A DNA stretch of 64,000 bases, taken from the NCBI GenBank assembly GCA_903838675.1, contig CAILZI010000181.1, positions 20,813 to 84,812 of the forward strand, written 5' to 3'. Below are positions 54,101-61,008 of the stretch, piece by piece (the first letter of the stretch is position 1; each line of letters begins with the position of its first letter). The notes beneath the pieces are model-generated. The model made no database searches and was not told where the DNA came from. It was given only the letters and a program-made list of their open reading frames with translations. This DNA comes from an uncultured Verrucomicrobiota bacterium. GTDB lineage: Bacteria > Verrucomicrobiota > Verrucomicrobiia > Verrucomicrobiales > Verrucomicrobiaceae. Made by a program: the position numbers and the translations under genes.

Positions 54101-54804
54101 GCGGCGTTCAATTCCTGGAGGCAGGTTTCGTAATCAAGCACCGCCTGGCTGAGTTCCTGCAGATTAATGCGAGGCTTGGAGAACATTTTGAACATCCCGG
54201 AGCTTTTGCCGGCGGCGAGCTGCTCTTCGAGACTCTGCGCATGTCCCTCGATGGCTTCGACGCGGGCGGGAATGTCCTCCAGCGTGAGACTGGCGTCGGG
54301 TTCGGGTGCCGACTTGCGGCCGAGGCGTTCGCCTGAAGCCTTCAGCACTGCCAGCAGACGATCTTTGGCCGAGTTGAGACGAGCCAGCAGGGCGTCTGCA
54401 TTGTGATCCACCTGCTGCAGACCGCGTTTGCGGATCGCATCCGCATTCACACGGCGCATCTGCTGCCGGCCCAGCCAGCGCTCGCGCTCCTTCTGCGTCA
54501 TGGCGGGCAGATCGCGTTTGATGCGATCCTCATAGCGTTTGAAGGAAGTCCTGCGCACCGCATGGCGGGCATGGATGGATTTTACGTACTCATCCCACTG
54601 ACCCGCGACTTCGCTGAGGGCGGCGGTGTGCTGCGCATCGAAGGCCTCCACCTGCTGGAGGTGGTTTTGTTCGGAGGTGTAGCGCTTGGAGCGGATTTCA
54701 CGGGCGATCTGCTCGCTTCGTGTGGCAAAATCGGCGATGACGTCACGCAGCGTGGTGTGCAGGGAAACAATGCGCGAGGAGCGGAGGTCAAGGGAGCTGT
54801 TCAC
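51157..54804 (-). CDS. FtsK/SpoIIIE-type (EssC/EccC-like) ATPase with coiled-coil N-terminus
   Basis: Candidate motor of a type VII secretion-like system, 1,215 residues. The N-terminal ~380 residues are coiled coil with no membrane helix. A degenerate FtsK-like module (about 410-500, 'VHFTIIDAVGLGQNF', no P-loop) precedes an intact one: Walker A 'LLAGKTGSGKSTL' and Walker B 'SMLIIDEFQEYF'. A last module reads 'HLLLVGQNDEAVAAI' where a P-loop should be, followed by 'IYLFIHGLQKF'. Several FtsK modules with only one competent is the EccC/EssC pattern, not that of chromosome translocase FtsK, which has membrane helices and a gamma domain. GTG 54804 overlaps the upstream gene by 17 bp; an alternative TTG lies at 54837. 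The WXG100-like genes are directly upstream. Confidence 0.8.
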   Translation of the reverse strand: MNSSLDLRSSRIVSLHTTLRDVIADFATRSEQIAREIRSKRYTSEQNHLQQVEAFDAQHTAALSEVAGQWDEYVKSIHARHAVRRTSFKRYEDRIKRDLPAMTQKERERWLGRQQMRRVNADAIRKRGLQQVDHNADALLARLNSAKDRLLAVLKASGERLGRKSAPEPDASLTLEDIPARVEAIEGHAQSLEEQLAAGKSSGMFKMFSKPRINLQELSQAVLDYETCLQELNAAKDVAAAQVQAEYEHTDALVTADWNRAEEVAEKYRQAMLKRLATQIPSCLEINERLLARNLQRFEEQKAAALTQASEPLLQQRQQLIEQHEASMHAMHGTAQQRWTKLQAEWNQKIPPLLAAVEEIKQDPASHFSAWSTTYKAHELFPYAVRLGALELDLSTSAALFEKETPFSLSGHEHITLPLALAFPEEGSLLIETDDDGGKWVADVMNDVIFRLFTQAPPGKVHFTIIDAVGLGQNFAGLMHLADYEPALINRRIWTQREQIEERLAELNEHVEKVIQMYLRNEYATITEYNEQAGSVAEKYHFLVIAGLPAAFNESSMARLKSIVMSGARCGVFVLIHWDRRQPLPEGLSAEDLRKNCVRIVREKGVVSFGGIRTLTLDAPPPDAVAADLAHQIGQASIDSNRVQVPFSVVTPKEMWSESTTSELRIAIGRTGATKLQYLAIGKGTRQHALLAGKTGSGKSTLLHIIITNLALSCSPDEIEFYLIDFKKGVEFKCYADAKLPHAKVIAIESDREFALSVLQRIDEELRRRGELFRKVGAQDLAGYKRVGGTEPMPRSMLIIDEFQEYFTEDDSVAQGAALLMDRIVRQGRAFGIHVFLGSQTLGGAYTLARTTLGQMVIRIALQCNEADAALIMDDTNTAPRLLSRPGEGIYNDAAGAVEGNSPFQVVWLTDEERDMNLVKISQLSKERGFSNKRPIVFEGNMPADVRDNALLTAALENPPVKAPADPKCWLGMPNAIKGPTEAMFPRQSGRHLLLVGQNDEAVAAIMGLGMLALAAQHPRANPPKFYLVHGALAGTPDCEFLEGIAQGQAQVSQGHEAPEFINEIHTEMKRRNDEGSAGDPPIYLFIHGLQKFRKLRYEEDFSFGGDDAPKPGNQLNDIISEGPPVGIHIITSLDTLNNVNRSISRKAVSELGMRVLFQMSANDSASLIDSPKASMLGLHRALFYSEHESRLETFRPFALPDSGWVAEALAQLGK

Positions 54805-54988
54805 AGTCTTTGCGGATCTTTCGGAGCAGGTTTTCAAGTTCGTTGATCATGGCGCCGGTCTTGGTCATGAGACCTGGCAGCGGCTCCAGATACGTTTTTT
54901 CAAACTCCAGCGACTTGGCGTCACGCCAGTGCACCTTGGTGGCGTGCCAGTGCTCTGAAAGTTCGCGAGCGTTTTGGATGAGGTTCAT
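54788..54988 (-). CDS. 66-residue W-x-D mini-protein (WXG100-like half hairpin)
   Basis: A tiny helical protein whose centre 'HWRDAKSLEFEKTYL' (Trp21, Asp23, Phe29, Tyr33) lines up with 'TWQDAEHEKFAGEF' of the WXG100-type protein encoded at 55532-55804, giving a shared W-x-D-A-x5-F-x3-[FY] pattern. It shows no signal peptide or membrane helix. Its stop overlaps the FtsK-like gene, which implies coupled translation. It could be a second secreted substrate, a heterodimer partner or an adaptor. Short, but supported by the motif and operon position. Confidence 0.65.
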   Translation of the reverse strand: MNLIQNARELSEHWHATKVHWRDAKSLEFEKTYLEPLPGLMTKTGAMINELENLLRKIRKDCEQLP

Positions 54989-55000
54989 GATGTCAAAGGG

Positions 55001-55498
55001 TCAGGAGACGGAACTTGCTGGAGGGCCAGAAGTTTCGTTGTAAGCCTGAAGAATTTTCTGAATTTCGACGAGATAGGCCACGGCCTTGGTGAGATCTCCG
55101 TCAATGAAATCTCGCAGGGAATCTGCTTTGCGGGCGAGTGGATCAATGGTGCGGTCAAAATCACGCGCCCAGGCCTTGGTGCGTTCCGACTTGGCCTGAG
55201 CCTCCTCGAGCGCGGCGCGGGCTTTCCGCACCGCCATCTGCTGAGCGGCGGGATTTTCAACAAACTCAGACATGCGGGCGCTCATGAGCTCCTGCTGGGC
55301 TTGATCGAGTTTCTTTTGTCGGTTGCGGATCTGCTGCTGCCAGTAGTTCGGCTGCTCGGTCTGGAGCCAGCCGCGTGTCCTTTTCACCGCGTCCTGCACG
55401 GTGTCGAGCGCCTGCCGGGTCTTGTTGATGAAAACGATGAGAGCAACACGAAAGGACTCGATGGAGTCGAGATTCGAGATGCGTGCCTGGTCAGCCAT
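55001..55498 (-). CDS. Coiled-coil protein of the T7SS-like cluster
   Basis: A 165-residue soluble, almost entirely helical protein. Residues 40-130 form a long heptad-rich hairpin with 'NYWQQQIRNRQKKLDQAQQEL' and 'AVRKARAALEEAQAKSERTK'. A Trp-containing 'TRGWLQTEQPNYW' precedes it. There is no signal peptide. It lies 12 bp before the W-x-D mini-protein gene and 33 bp after the WXG100-type gene. By position it may be a secretion chaperone or an LXG/helical-hairpin substrate; no named family is recognised. Confidence 0.62.
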   Translation of the reverse strand: MADQARISNLDSIESFRVALIVFINKTRQALDTVQDAVKRTRGWLQTEQPNYWQQQIRNRQKKLDQAQQELMSARMSEFVENPAAQQMAVRKARAALEEAQAKSERTKAWARDFDRTIDPLARKADSLRDFIDGDLTKAVAYLVEIQKILQAYNETSGPPASSVS

Positions 55499-55531
55499 GT
55501 TTCAGCAATTCGTTGTTGAAGGTGACAGGGA

Positions 55532-55804
55532 TCAACGCTGGCTGAGGTATTCCTCAATGCGCTGGGCCTTGCGAAGCAGGAAGGGCGTGTGCTGTTCAGA
55601 CATCTCCATGAAACGCTTGATGGCTTTCATGGTGGTGGTGAACTCGCCTGCGAATTTTTCGTGCTCCGCATCCTGCCAGGTCTCGCCGAGGGCGGAAAAC
55701 CGGCTCTGGAGGGAAGCAGAACGCTGCTGCATGTCCGTGTTGAAGCGCTTCAACTCCTGCGCAAAGCGCCGGACCTCTTCGGGATTCATGATTGCCTGGG
55801 CCAT
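55532..55804 (-). CDS. WXG100-family protein (ESAT-6-like), W-x-D variant
   Basis: A 90-residue helix-turn-helix protein, the family's normal length. The turn motif is 'GETWQDAEHEKF' with Trp43 and Asp45 in place of Gly, flanked by two long amphipathic helices. WXG100 proteins form four-helix dimers and are exported by EssC/EccC ATPases. No obvious C-terminal Y-x-x-x-[DE] export signal is present. It is the first gene of the four-gene minus-strand cluster. The start could also be the internal ATG at 55789. A C9 run lies 75 bp upstream in the presumed promoter region. Confidence 0.8.
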   Translation of the reverse strand: MAQAIMNPEEVRRFAQELKRFNTDMQQRSASLQSRFSALGETWQDAEHEKFAGEFTTTMKAIKRFMEMSEQHTPFLLRKAQRIEEYLSQR

Positions 55805-56018
55805 GAGACAATGATGAAGTGAGAATGAAGATTGACGAATGGTTTTGCGACGAATTTGGCTGGCAGCTTGGCGTGAAGCCCCCCCCCGCATGGCAACTTG
55901 AGCCGGATTTCGGAAAAATCTCGACACTTAAGGATGCGGGATGATAAAATTAATAATCCTTCCTGCCGGAGTCTTCGCAGCTGCAGCGCGCAATGCTTCC
56001 ACTCTGGTATTTATTGCG

Positions 56019-56732
56019 ATGAAGTTCTTCAATTACAACACGGCCAATGCGTTTGCGCAGCCGTCTGTGCAAGGCTGGCTGGTCGTCTTCGTGTGTGGCT
56101 TTCTCACCGTATGCGTCATCGGACCGGTGCTGTGCCTGGCCGGGTGGTTGGTTGTCAAGGTCATTAGATTGCTGCCCATGGACTCTCTTCCCGCTTGGGA
56201 TTTGACGGCGCTTTCTACAACAGGCGTCATTCTTCAAGTCGCCGCGGTGTTCGGAGCTTTGCTTGCGACACTCATGGTGCTGGGGCTGGCGCGGCGAAAA
56301 CGGCAGGAAAGCCGCATTCCAGGGCATAACCCCATCATCGGTGATTTTGAGCATTCGCCTTTTCACAAGACCTGGCATGCGCAGCCGGTGCTGCCGAATG
56401 GAAAAACGGTGAGATTGAGCGCCTATGGTCTGCGCCCATCTGATATTCAGACAGCGCTATGGCAGAAATTCATTGCGAATTTTGATGAAATGATCGCTGC
56501 GGCCACGAAGTCCCTGCTGACAGAGCCGCACCCGCTGCAAGGGTGTGAATCGGTCACATTGACACCGAGCGGGATCACACTGACCCGGGATGGCCGGCTG
56601 CACATGGGATTTGAGTTTGCCTCGGTGCCTGAAAATTACTGGGAATCGGAAGCCGACGAGCCCTACCCCACGGCAAGCTTTACGCCGGCCCTGGAATTGA
56701 AGAGCACGGAGTGGCTGAAGCACTTTGGCTAG
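56019..56732 (+). CDS. Two-pass membrane protein with C-terminal soluble domain, hypothetical
   Basis: A 237-residue protein with two membrane helices ('GWLVVFVCGFLTVCVIGPVL', about 18-37, and 'GVILQVAAVFGALLATLMVLGLA', about 70-92) and a soluble C-terminal domain of about 140 residues ('KTVRLSAYGLRPSDIQTAL', 'ESVTLTPSGITLTRDGRLHMGF'). No family recognised. It diverges from the T7SS-like cluster with a 214-bp shared upstream region, which may mean shared control. ATG 56019 is preferred; an earlier ATG at 55941 would add 26 residues. Its stop overlaps the convergent DUF1549/DUF1553 gene by 4 bp. Confidence 0.55.
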   Translation: MKFFNYNTANAFAQPSVQGWLVVFVCGFLTVCVIGPVLCLAGWLVVKVIRLLPMDSLPAWDLTALSTTGVILQVAAVFGALLATLMVLGLARRKRQESRIPGHNPIIGDFEHSPFHKTWHAQPVLPNGKTVRLSAYGLRPSDIQTALWQKFIANFDEMIAAATKSLLTEPHPLQGCESVTLTPSGITLTRDGRLHMGFEFASVPENYWESEADEPYPTASFTPALELKSTEWLKHFG

Positions 56733-59377
56733 TCCACATACAGCAGCGCGTTCGAACTGAGCAGCGCGTGGCAGAGAGCGGTGAGACCGAGGAAGGCGGG
56801 GTCTCCGGGGGTCTTTGACGGGGCGCCGAGCTGGACTTCGAGCGGTGTGGGATTGGCCTTGTAGTACTCGGTCTGTGCCTGCACGAACTCGACGCTCTGC
56901 TGGACATCAGATTCCGATGGGGCTTTGCCGTCCACCAGTTTGAAGGCGTAGCGCACCTGATCTGCGGTGTCCTTGCCGCCTTCACTTTGCACGCGCTGGG
57001 CGAACTGCTGCGCATGCACGCGCATGGTGGTGCTGTTCATGAGCAGCAGGCTCTGCGGACTGACGGTGGTGACGGCGCGGGCATCGCAGCTCGGCTCCAT
57101 GATGGGGGCGTCAAAGGTGGCGAACATTTCCAGCGGGCGTGAGCGCCGGGCCTGCACGTAGATGCTGCGGCGGAACTCGGCACCGTTGAGCGGGACGATC
57201 TTGCCGGAGGGACGGCCGGCGGTGTCGGTGGTGTCGATGCCGATGACCACCTGCCCTTCCTCGTTAAACATCACTGGCACCGGCGCGCCACCCACCTGGG
57301 GATTGAGCTTGCCGCTGACGGCGAGAAGGCTGTCGCGCAGGATCTCGGCTTCGAGGCGGCGCACGCTCATGCGGCTGAGGTAGGAGTTGTCGGGATCGAT
57401 GCGGTCGCGTGTGGCGTCCCGCGTGGAGGCCTGGCGGTAGGTGCGCGAAGTCATGATCTGGCGGTGCAGCTGCTTCAGGCTCCAGCCACGTGCCATGAAA
57501 TCGGTCGCCAGCCAGTCGAGCAGTTCGGGATGGGTGGGCTTGCTGCCGAGCAGGCCGAAGTCTCCGGGACTGGCCACGATGCCTTTGCCGAAGTGGTGCA
57601 TCCACACGCGGTTCACCATCACGCGGGCCACCAGGGGGTGCTTGCCGTCGGTGAGTTCTGTGGCCAGGGCGAGGCGGCGTCCGGTGGTGGGCAGCGCAGC
57701 GTTTTTCTCGGGGATCTCGATCTTGCGGAAGGCGGCGAGCACGGTGAGATCGCTCGGCTTCACCTGCTCTTTGGGCTGGTCAAACTGGCCGCGGTTGAAG
57801 ATGAATGTCGCAGGCACGGCCTCGGGCTTCTTGGGCAGCTCGGTGAAGGCGTGGAGGAATTCCTGCTTCGGCTTGGTGGCGCGCACGTCGGCGGCTTCAT
57901 CGGCCATCTTCTTCAATTCATCCGCGTGCTTGGTCTTGTTGGTGGTGTCGTAGAGATAGAGTGATCCGGTGCTGAGCTGGTTCACACGCGGCCAGGCTTT
58001 GAGGAGCTTGGTTTGATCTGCGGTGCGTTTCTTCACCTCGGTGCGGTAGGCGGTGCGCAGGGCGTCGCGGTCCGCTTCGGGAGCTTTGGCGAGTTCCTTT
58101 TCCAGCACTTCGGTGATGAACTCCTCGGCTTTGGCATTGCGTGCTTCGTCCAGCTTCTTCGCCTCGGCTTCGATCCTGGCGGATTCGGCGATCTCCTTCT
58201 CCGTCAGCAAGGACACGAGGCGGCCGCCGGGTGCGCGCCAGGCTTTGGTGTCGAAGCCCGGCTCAAACACGGCACGCAGGCGGTAGTAGTCGGCCTGCGA
58301 GATGGGATCGTAACGATGATCATGGCACTGCGCGCAGCCGATGGTGAGGCCGTAGAGCGAGGTGCCCACCATCTTGAGCGTGTCGGCGATGTTGGCGTTC
58401 TGCGTGGCGGCATCGTTTTTCTCGCCAGTGCCATTGGGCGACATGCGCAGGAAGCCGGTGGCGGCGAGTTTTTCAATGGCATCGGGTGAGAGGTCTTTGT
58501 ACGGCTGCGGCACCATTTCATCTCCCGCCAGCTGCTCGCGGACGAACTGGTCGAAGGGCTTGTCTTTGTTCAGTGCATAGATGACGTAGTCGCGGTACTT
58601 CCAGGCCCACTGGCGCTCGATGTCGCGTTCGCCAAAGCCTTCGCTGTCGGCGTAACCGGCGGCATCCAGCCAGTGGCGGCCCCAGCGCTCGCCGTAGTGC
58701 GGTGAGGCAAGCAGGCGGTCCACGAGTCGCTCGATGCTGAGCTGAGGATTCTTGATGTAGGCGGCGACAAACTCATCCACTTCAGCGGGAGTGGGTGGCA
58801 GGCCGATCAAATCAAAACTCGCGCGGCGGATGAAGGTGACGGGATCGGCTTCGGGCGAGAACGACAGCCCCTTCTCGGTGAGCTTGGCGGCGATGAAGGC
58901 GTCGATGTTTGTGGCGACCTTTTTCTCCACCGGCGGCTTCACCGCATGAATGGGCTGCAGCGACCACCACCCACGCTCTTCGTCCGTGAAGGCGTGCTCA
59001 GGCCCGAGCTTCTCCGGCTCCGGGCGTGCGGTCTTCGCGCCCTGGGCCACCCAGGCTTCGAGGGTGGCGATGTCCTGATCCTTGAGCTTGGTTTTGCCTT
59101 TCGGCATCTCGCCTTTCTTGATGAGGTCGATGAGATGACTCTCGGCCACCTTGCCGGGAACGATCACGGGACCGTCCTTGCCGCCTTTGAGGATGAAGCG
59201 CGCCAGGCGCACATCGAGCCCGCCCTTGGTTTCGCCTTCTTCGCCATGGCATTGGAAGCAGTGCGTTTTCAAGATGGGACGCACGTCTTTTTCAAACATC
59301 ACCGGTGCCGCCGCTGCCCAGGCGGGCGCGGCTGTCAGCAGCACAAGTGCGAGGTGTGTGTGGGGGCGGCGAATCAT
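56729..59377 (-). CDS. Planctomycete-type cytochrome c (PSCyt1)-DUF1549-DUF1553 protein
   Basis: An exported protein of 882 residues. After a signal peptide ('LVLLTAAPAWAAAA') it has a haem-binding site 'CFQCHG' (Cys40, Cys43, His44) within a PSCyt1 domain (about 28-115), then DUF1549 ('FIRRASFDLIGLPPTPAEVDEF', 'HYGERWGRHWLDAAGYADSEGF', about 150-370) and DUF1553 ('RVMVNRVWMHHFGKGIVASPGDFG', about 575-830). This architecture is typical of Planctomycetes and Verrucomicrobia and is linked to polysaccharide breakdown, though the reaction is not established. A DUF1501 partner gene usually sits next door but is missing here. It overlaps the convergent upstream gene by 4 bp. Confidence 0.92.
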   Translation of the reverse strand: MIRRPHTHLALVLLTAAPAWAAAAPVMFEKDVRPILKTHCFQCHGEEGETKGGLDVRLARFILKGGKDGPVIVPGKVAESHLIDLIKKGEMPKGKTKLKDQDIATLEAWVAQGAKTARPEPEKLGPEHAFTDEERGWWSLQPIHAVKPPVEKKVATNIDAFIAAKLTEKGLSFSPEADPVTFIRRASFDLIGLPPTPAEVDEFVAAYIKNPQLSIERLVDRLLASPHYGERWGRHWLDAAGYADSEGFGERDIERQWAWKYRDYVIYALNKDKPFDQFVREQLAGDEMVPQPYKDLSPDAIEKLAATGFLRMSPNGTGEKNDAATQNANIADTLKMVGTSLYGLTIGCAQCHDHRYDPISQADYYRLRAVFEPGFDTKAWRAPGGRLVSLLTEKEIAESARIEAEAKKLDEARNAKAEEFITEVLEKELAKAPEADRDALRTAYRTEVKKRTADQTKLLKAWPRVNQLSTGSLYLYDTTNKTKHADELKKMADEAADVRATKPKQEFLHAFTELPKKPEAVPATFIFNRGQFDQPKEQVKPSDLTVLAAFRKIEIPEKNAALPTTGRRLALATELTDGKHPLVARVMVNRVWMHHFGKGIVASPGDFGLLGSKPTHPELLDWLATDFMARGWSLKQLHRQIMTSRTYRQASTRDATRDRIDPDNSYLSRMSVRRLEAEILRDSLLAVSGKLNPQVGGAPVPVMFNEEGQVVIGIDTTDTAGRPSGKIVPLNGAEFRRSIYVQARRSRPLEMFATFDAPIMEPSCDARAVTTVSPQSLLLMNSTTMRVHAQQFAQRVQSEGGKDTADQVRYAFKLVDGKAPSESDVQQSVEFVQAQTEYYKANPTPLEVQLGAPSKTPGDPAFLGLTALCHALLSSNALLYVD

Positions 59378-59458
59378 CTGCTGAAATTACGGGGTGGCCT
59401 GCTTGGCTCTTGCATCTCGGTCTCAAAGCTGGCGTAATCGGGCAAGCGAGCGTTTTTT

Positions 59459-60064
59459 ATGCCAGCACCGTCCATCCTTGCGCGACCCAAGCCGACCTAC
59501 TGGCTGAACTACCTGTGGCTCATGCCGATGGCCGGATTTGTTTTCGCGGCGGTGATCGGCGGCGGTCTCAGCGAACGACTGGACCACAAGCCCACCCGCC
59601 CGGAGATGCTCACCGCCTGGGCCATTGCCACCACACTGGTCACGTTGTTTGCGCTGAACGTCGACCGGCGGAAACCGCACTTTGAACTGACGGATTCCAC
59701 GCTGTGCATTGGTCGCGGTGCGTATGCCACGGTGATGCCGCTGGAGGAGATTGAATCCGCCGTCTTCGGCCTGCCCGCGCAAACGCCGTGGTGGTTTCGC
59801 ATGCTGCGGTTTGCGCCGCAGAGCCATGGCACGCACCCTTTCATTTCAGCGGCACGCGCAAACTCCTTGTTCATCCGCTTTGGCGAACGCCGCTATGTTC
59901 CGCTTTGCCTCTACTATTCCTGGGTGCAGAACGGACCGGAGCTCATGACCGCGCTGAGGGAGAGGCTGCGTGAGAAGACCGTGGGCGCTGAGAGCTACAC
60001 AGCGGAGGAGGTGAAGGCGCTAAGTCTGCCGAGGTTTAACCGGGTGGGGACGTTGCTGGAGTGA
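59459..60064 (+). CDS. Membrane-anchored hypothetical protein (PH-like domain suspected)
   Basis: A 201-residue protein with two N-terminal membrane helices ('LMPMAGFVFAAVIGGGL', about 21-37, and 'AWAIATTLVTLFAL', about 53-66) and a soluble domain starting 'FELTDSTLCIGRGAYATVMPLEEI', which has the strand pattern of bacterial PH-like domains ('DSTL.I..G......PLEEI'). No family name is assigned. Divergent from the DUF1549/DUF1553 gene (81-bp gap). Confidence 0.55.
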   Translation: MPAPSILARPKPTYWLNYLWLMPMAGFVFAAVIGGGLSERLDHKPTRPEMLTAWAIATTLVTLFALNVDRRKPHFELTDSTLCIGRGAYATVMPLEEIESAVFGLPAQTPWWFRMLRFAPQSHGTHPFISAARANSLFIRFGERRYVPLCLYYSWVQNGPELMTALRERLREKTVGAESYTAEEVKALSLPRFNRVGTLLE

Positions 60065-60115
60065 TGTTGACGACTCATTGCAGCGGTCAGCAGAGCTCGA
60101 TCTCACTGATTGCAT

Positions 60116-60745
60116 TCATCTGGCTTCACATTTGGATTTGAGGCGCATCATCGGCGAGTGCTCTTGGTGATTCCGCAAATCAAACTCGAATCCACGCTGA
60201 CCAGCGTTAATCACCCATTCGAACTCCGCTTTCTTCTCGATAGTCACGTCATCTCGCAGGAAAAGAATGCAGAAATCATGCTCCATTAAAACCATAAAGA
60301 GATAGGCGCGTTGATATCCCAAGATTTTCTCCGCCCATTGCCCGATTTCGCTCAAGCTATGTTTTGCGTCATATTCCGGGAACCTAAGCTGCCACTTGGA
60401 GTTGTCGGAGCTGCGCACTTGGACAACGTATGTCCAATTATCTGCAACTTTTCTCAAGCGCGCCGTTATTGCTGCGACTTCGTTGTCATCCAAGGCAAGG
60501 GCAGTGATGATGGTTGGATGGACTAAACGATCCCCATCATTTTTGTACAATCCAAGCAAACTGAGAAGAGTCGAAGGAGCCAGATCATGGTCAACATACG
60601 GAACCCCTTTGATCAGTGAAACGGCAGCTGGCTTGGGTGCCGTATCGCCGCCAAGACTGCTGGAAGACCTTGGAAACAACCAGGAATTCAAGACGAATCC
60701 AATGACCAATCCGGCAACTAACACAATGGCAAAGCGGAGTCTCAT
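60116..60745 (-). CDS. Single-pass membrane hypothetical protein
   Basis: A 209-residue protein with an N-terminal anchor ('FAIVLVAGLVIGFVLNSWLF') and a periplasmic alpha/beta domain with 'TLLSLLGLYKNDGDRLVHP' and 'YLFMVLMEHDFCILFLRDDVTIEKK'. Base composition is less GC-rich than in neighbouring genes, hinting at a different history. No family recognised. ATG 60745 starts the anchor; a longer frame would add 25 polar residues in front. Confidence 0.5.
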   Translation of the reverse strand: MRLRFAIVLVAGLVIGFVLNSWLFPRSSSSLGGDTAPKPAAVSLIKGVPYVDHDLAPSTLLSLLGLYKNDGDRLVHPTIITALALDDNEVAAITARLRKVADNWTYVVQVRSSDNSKWQLRFPEYDAKHSLSEIGQWAEKILGYQRAYLFMVLMEHDFCILFLRDDVTIEKKAEFEWVINAGQRGFEFDLRNHQEHSPMMRLKSKCEAR

Positions 60746-60880
60746 GTCGGAACTCCAATGGCTGATGCGGCAGTTCCTTTCAATAAGAAAGCCAGACAGG
60801 AATGGCACTCCGTCAGGCATGACGGCAAATGATGTGAGTCTTCCCGCTGATAACGAATGGGTTTGGGACGCTCGCCCAGA

Positions 60881-60915
60881 GCCGATGCCACGAAGCCGCG
60901 AAGCGAAACATCGGC
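60881..60915. repeat. Inverted repeat GCCGATG...CATCGGC
   Basis: Perfect 7-bp arms at 60881-60887 and 60909-60915 around a 21-nt loop, flanked by GGGACGCTC and GCGCTCCC. It sits in the 263-bp spacer between the aminotransferase and the 60116-60745 gene and may be a transcript-end hairpin or a repeat element. Confidence 0.4.
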
Positions 60916-60963
60916 GCTCCCAGCAATGAGCGGCTGGCAGCGCTGTTCCCGGCGGTGCGATAT

Positions 60964-61006
60964 GATCGAGGACGAGTAGGAGAACGAGAACGAGGACGAA
61001 TCCCTG
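60964..61006. repeat. Copy of dispersed GAGGACGAG purine-rich repeat
   Basis: ATCGAGGACGAGTAGGAG, then AACGAGAACGAGGACGAATCCC. It ends 2 bp before the aminotransferase stop codon on the opposite strand. It shares both ends (ATCGAGGACGAG and GAGGACGA-TCCC) with the copy at 48858-48896. Confidence 0.6.
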
Positions 61007-61008
61007 CC

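Noticed and set aside
51157..54804. Interpretation as the housekeeping DNA translocase FtsK
   Set aside because: No N-terminal membrane helices and no C-terminal gamma domain are seen, and the neighbours are WXG100-like proteins, so a T7SS-type ATPase is the better fit.
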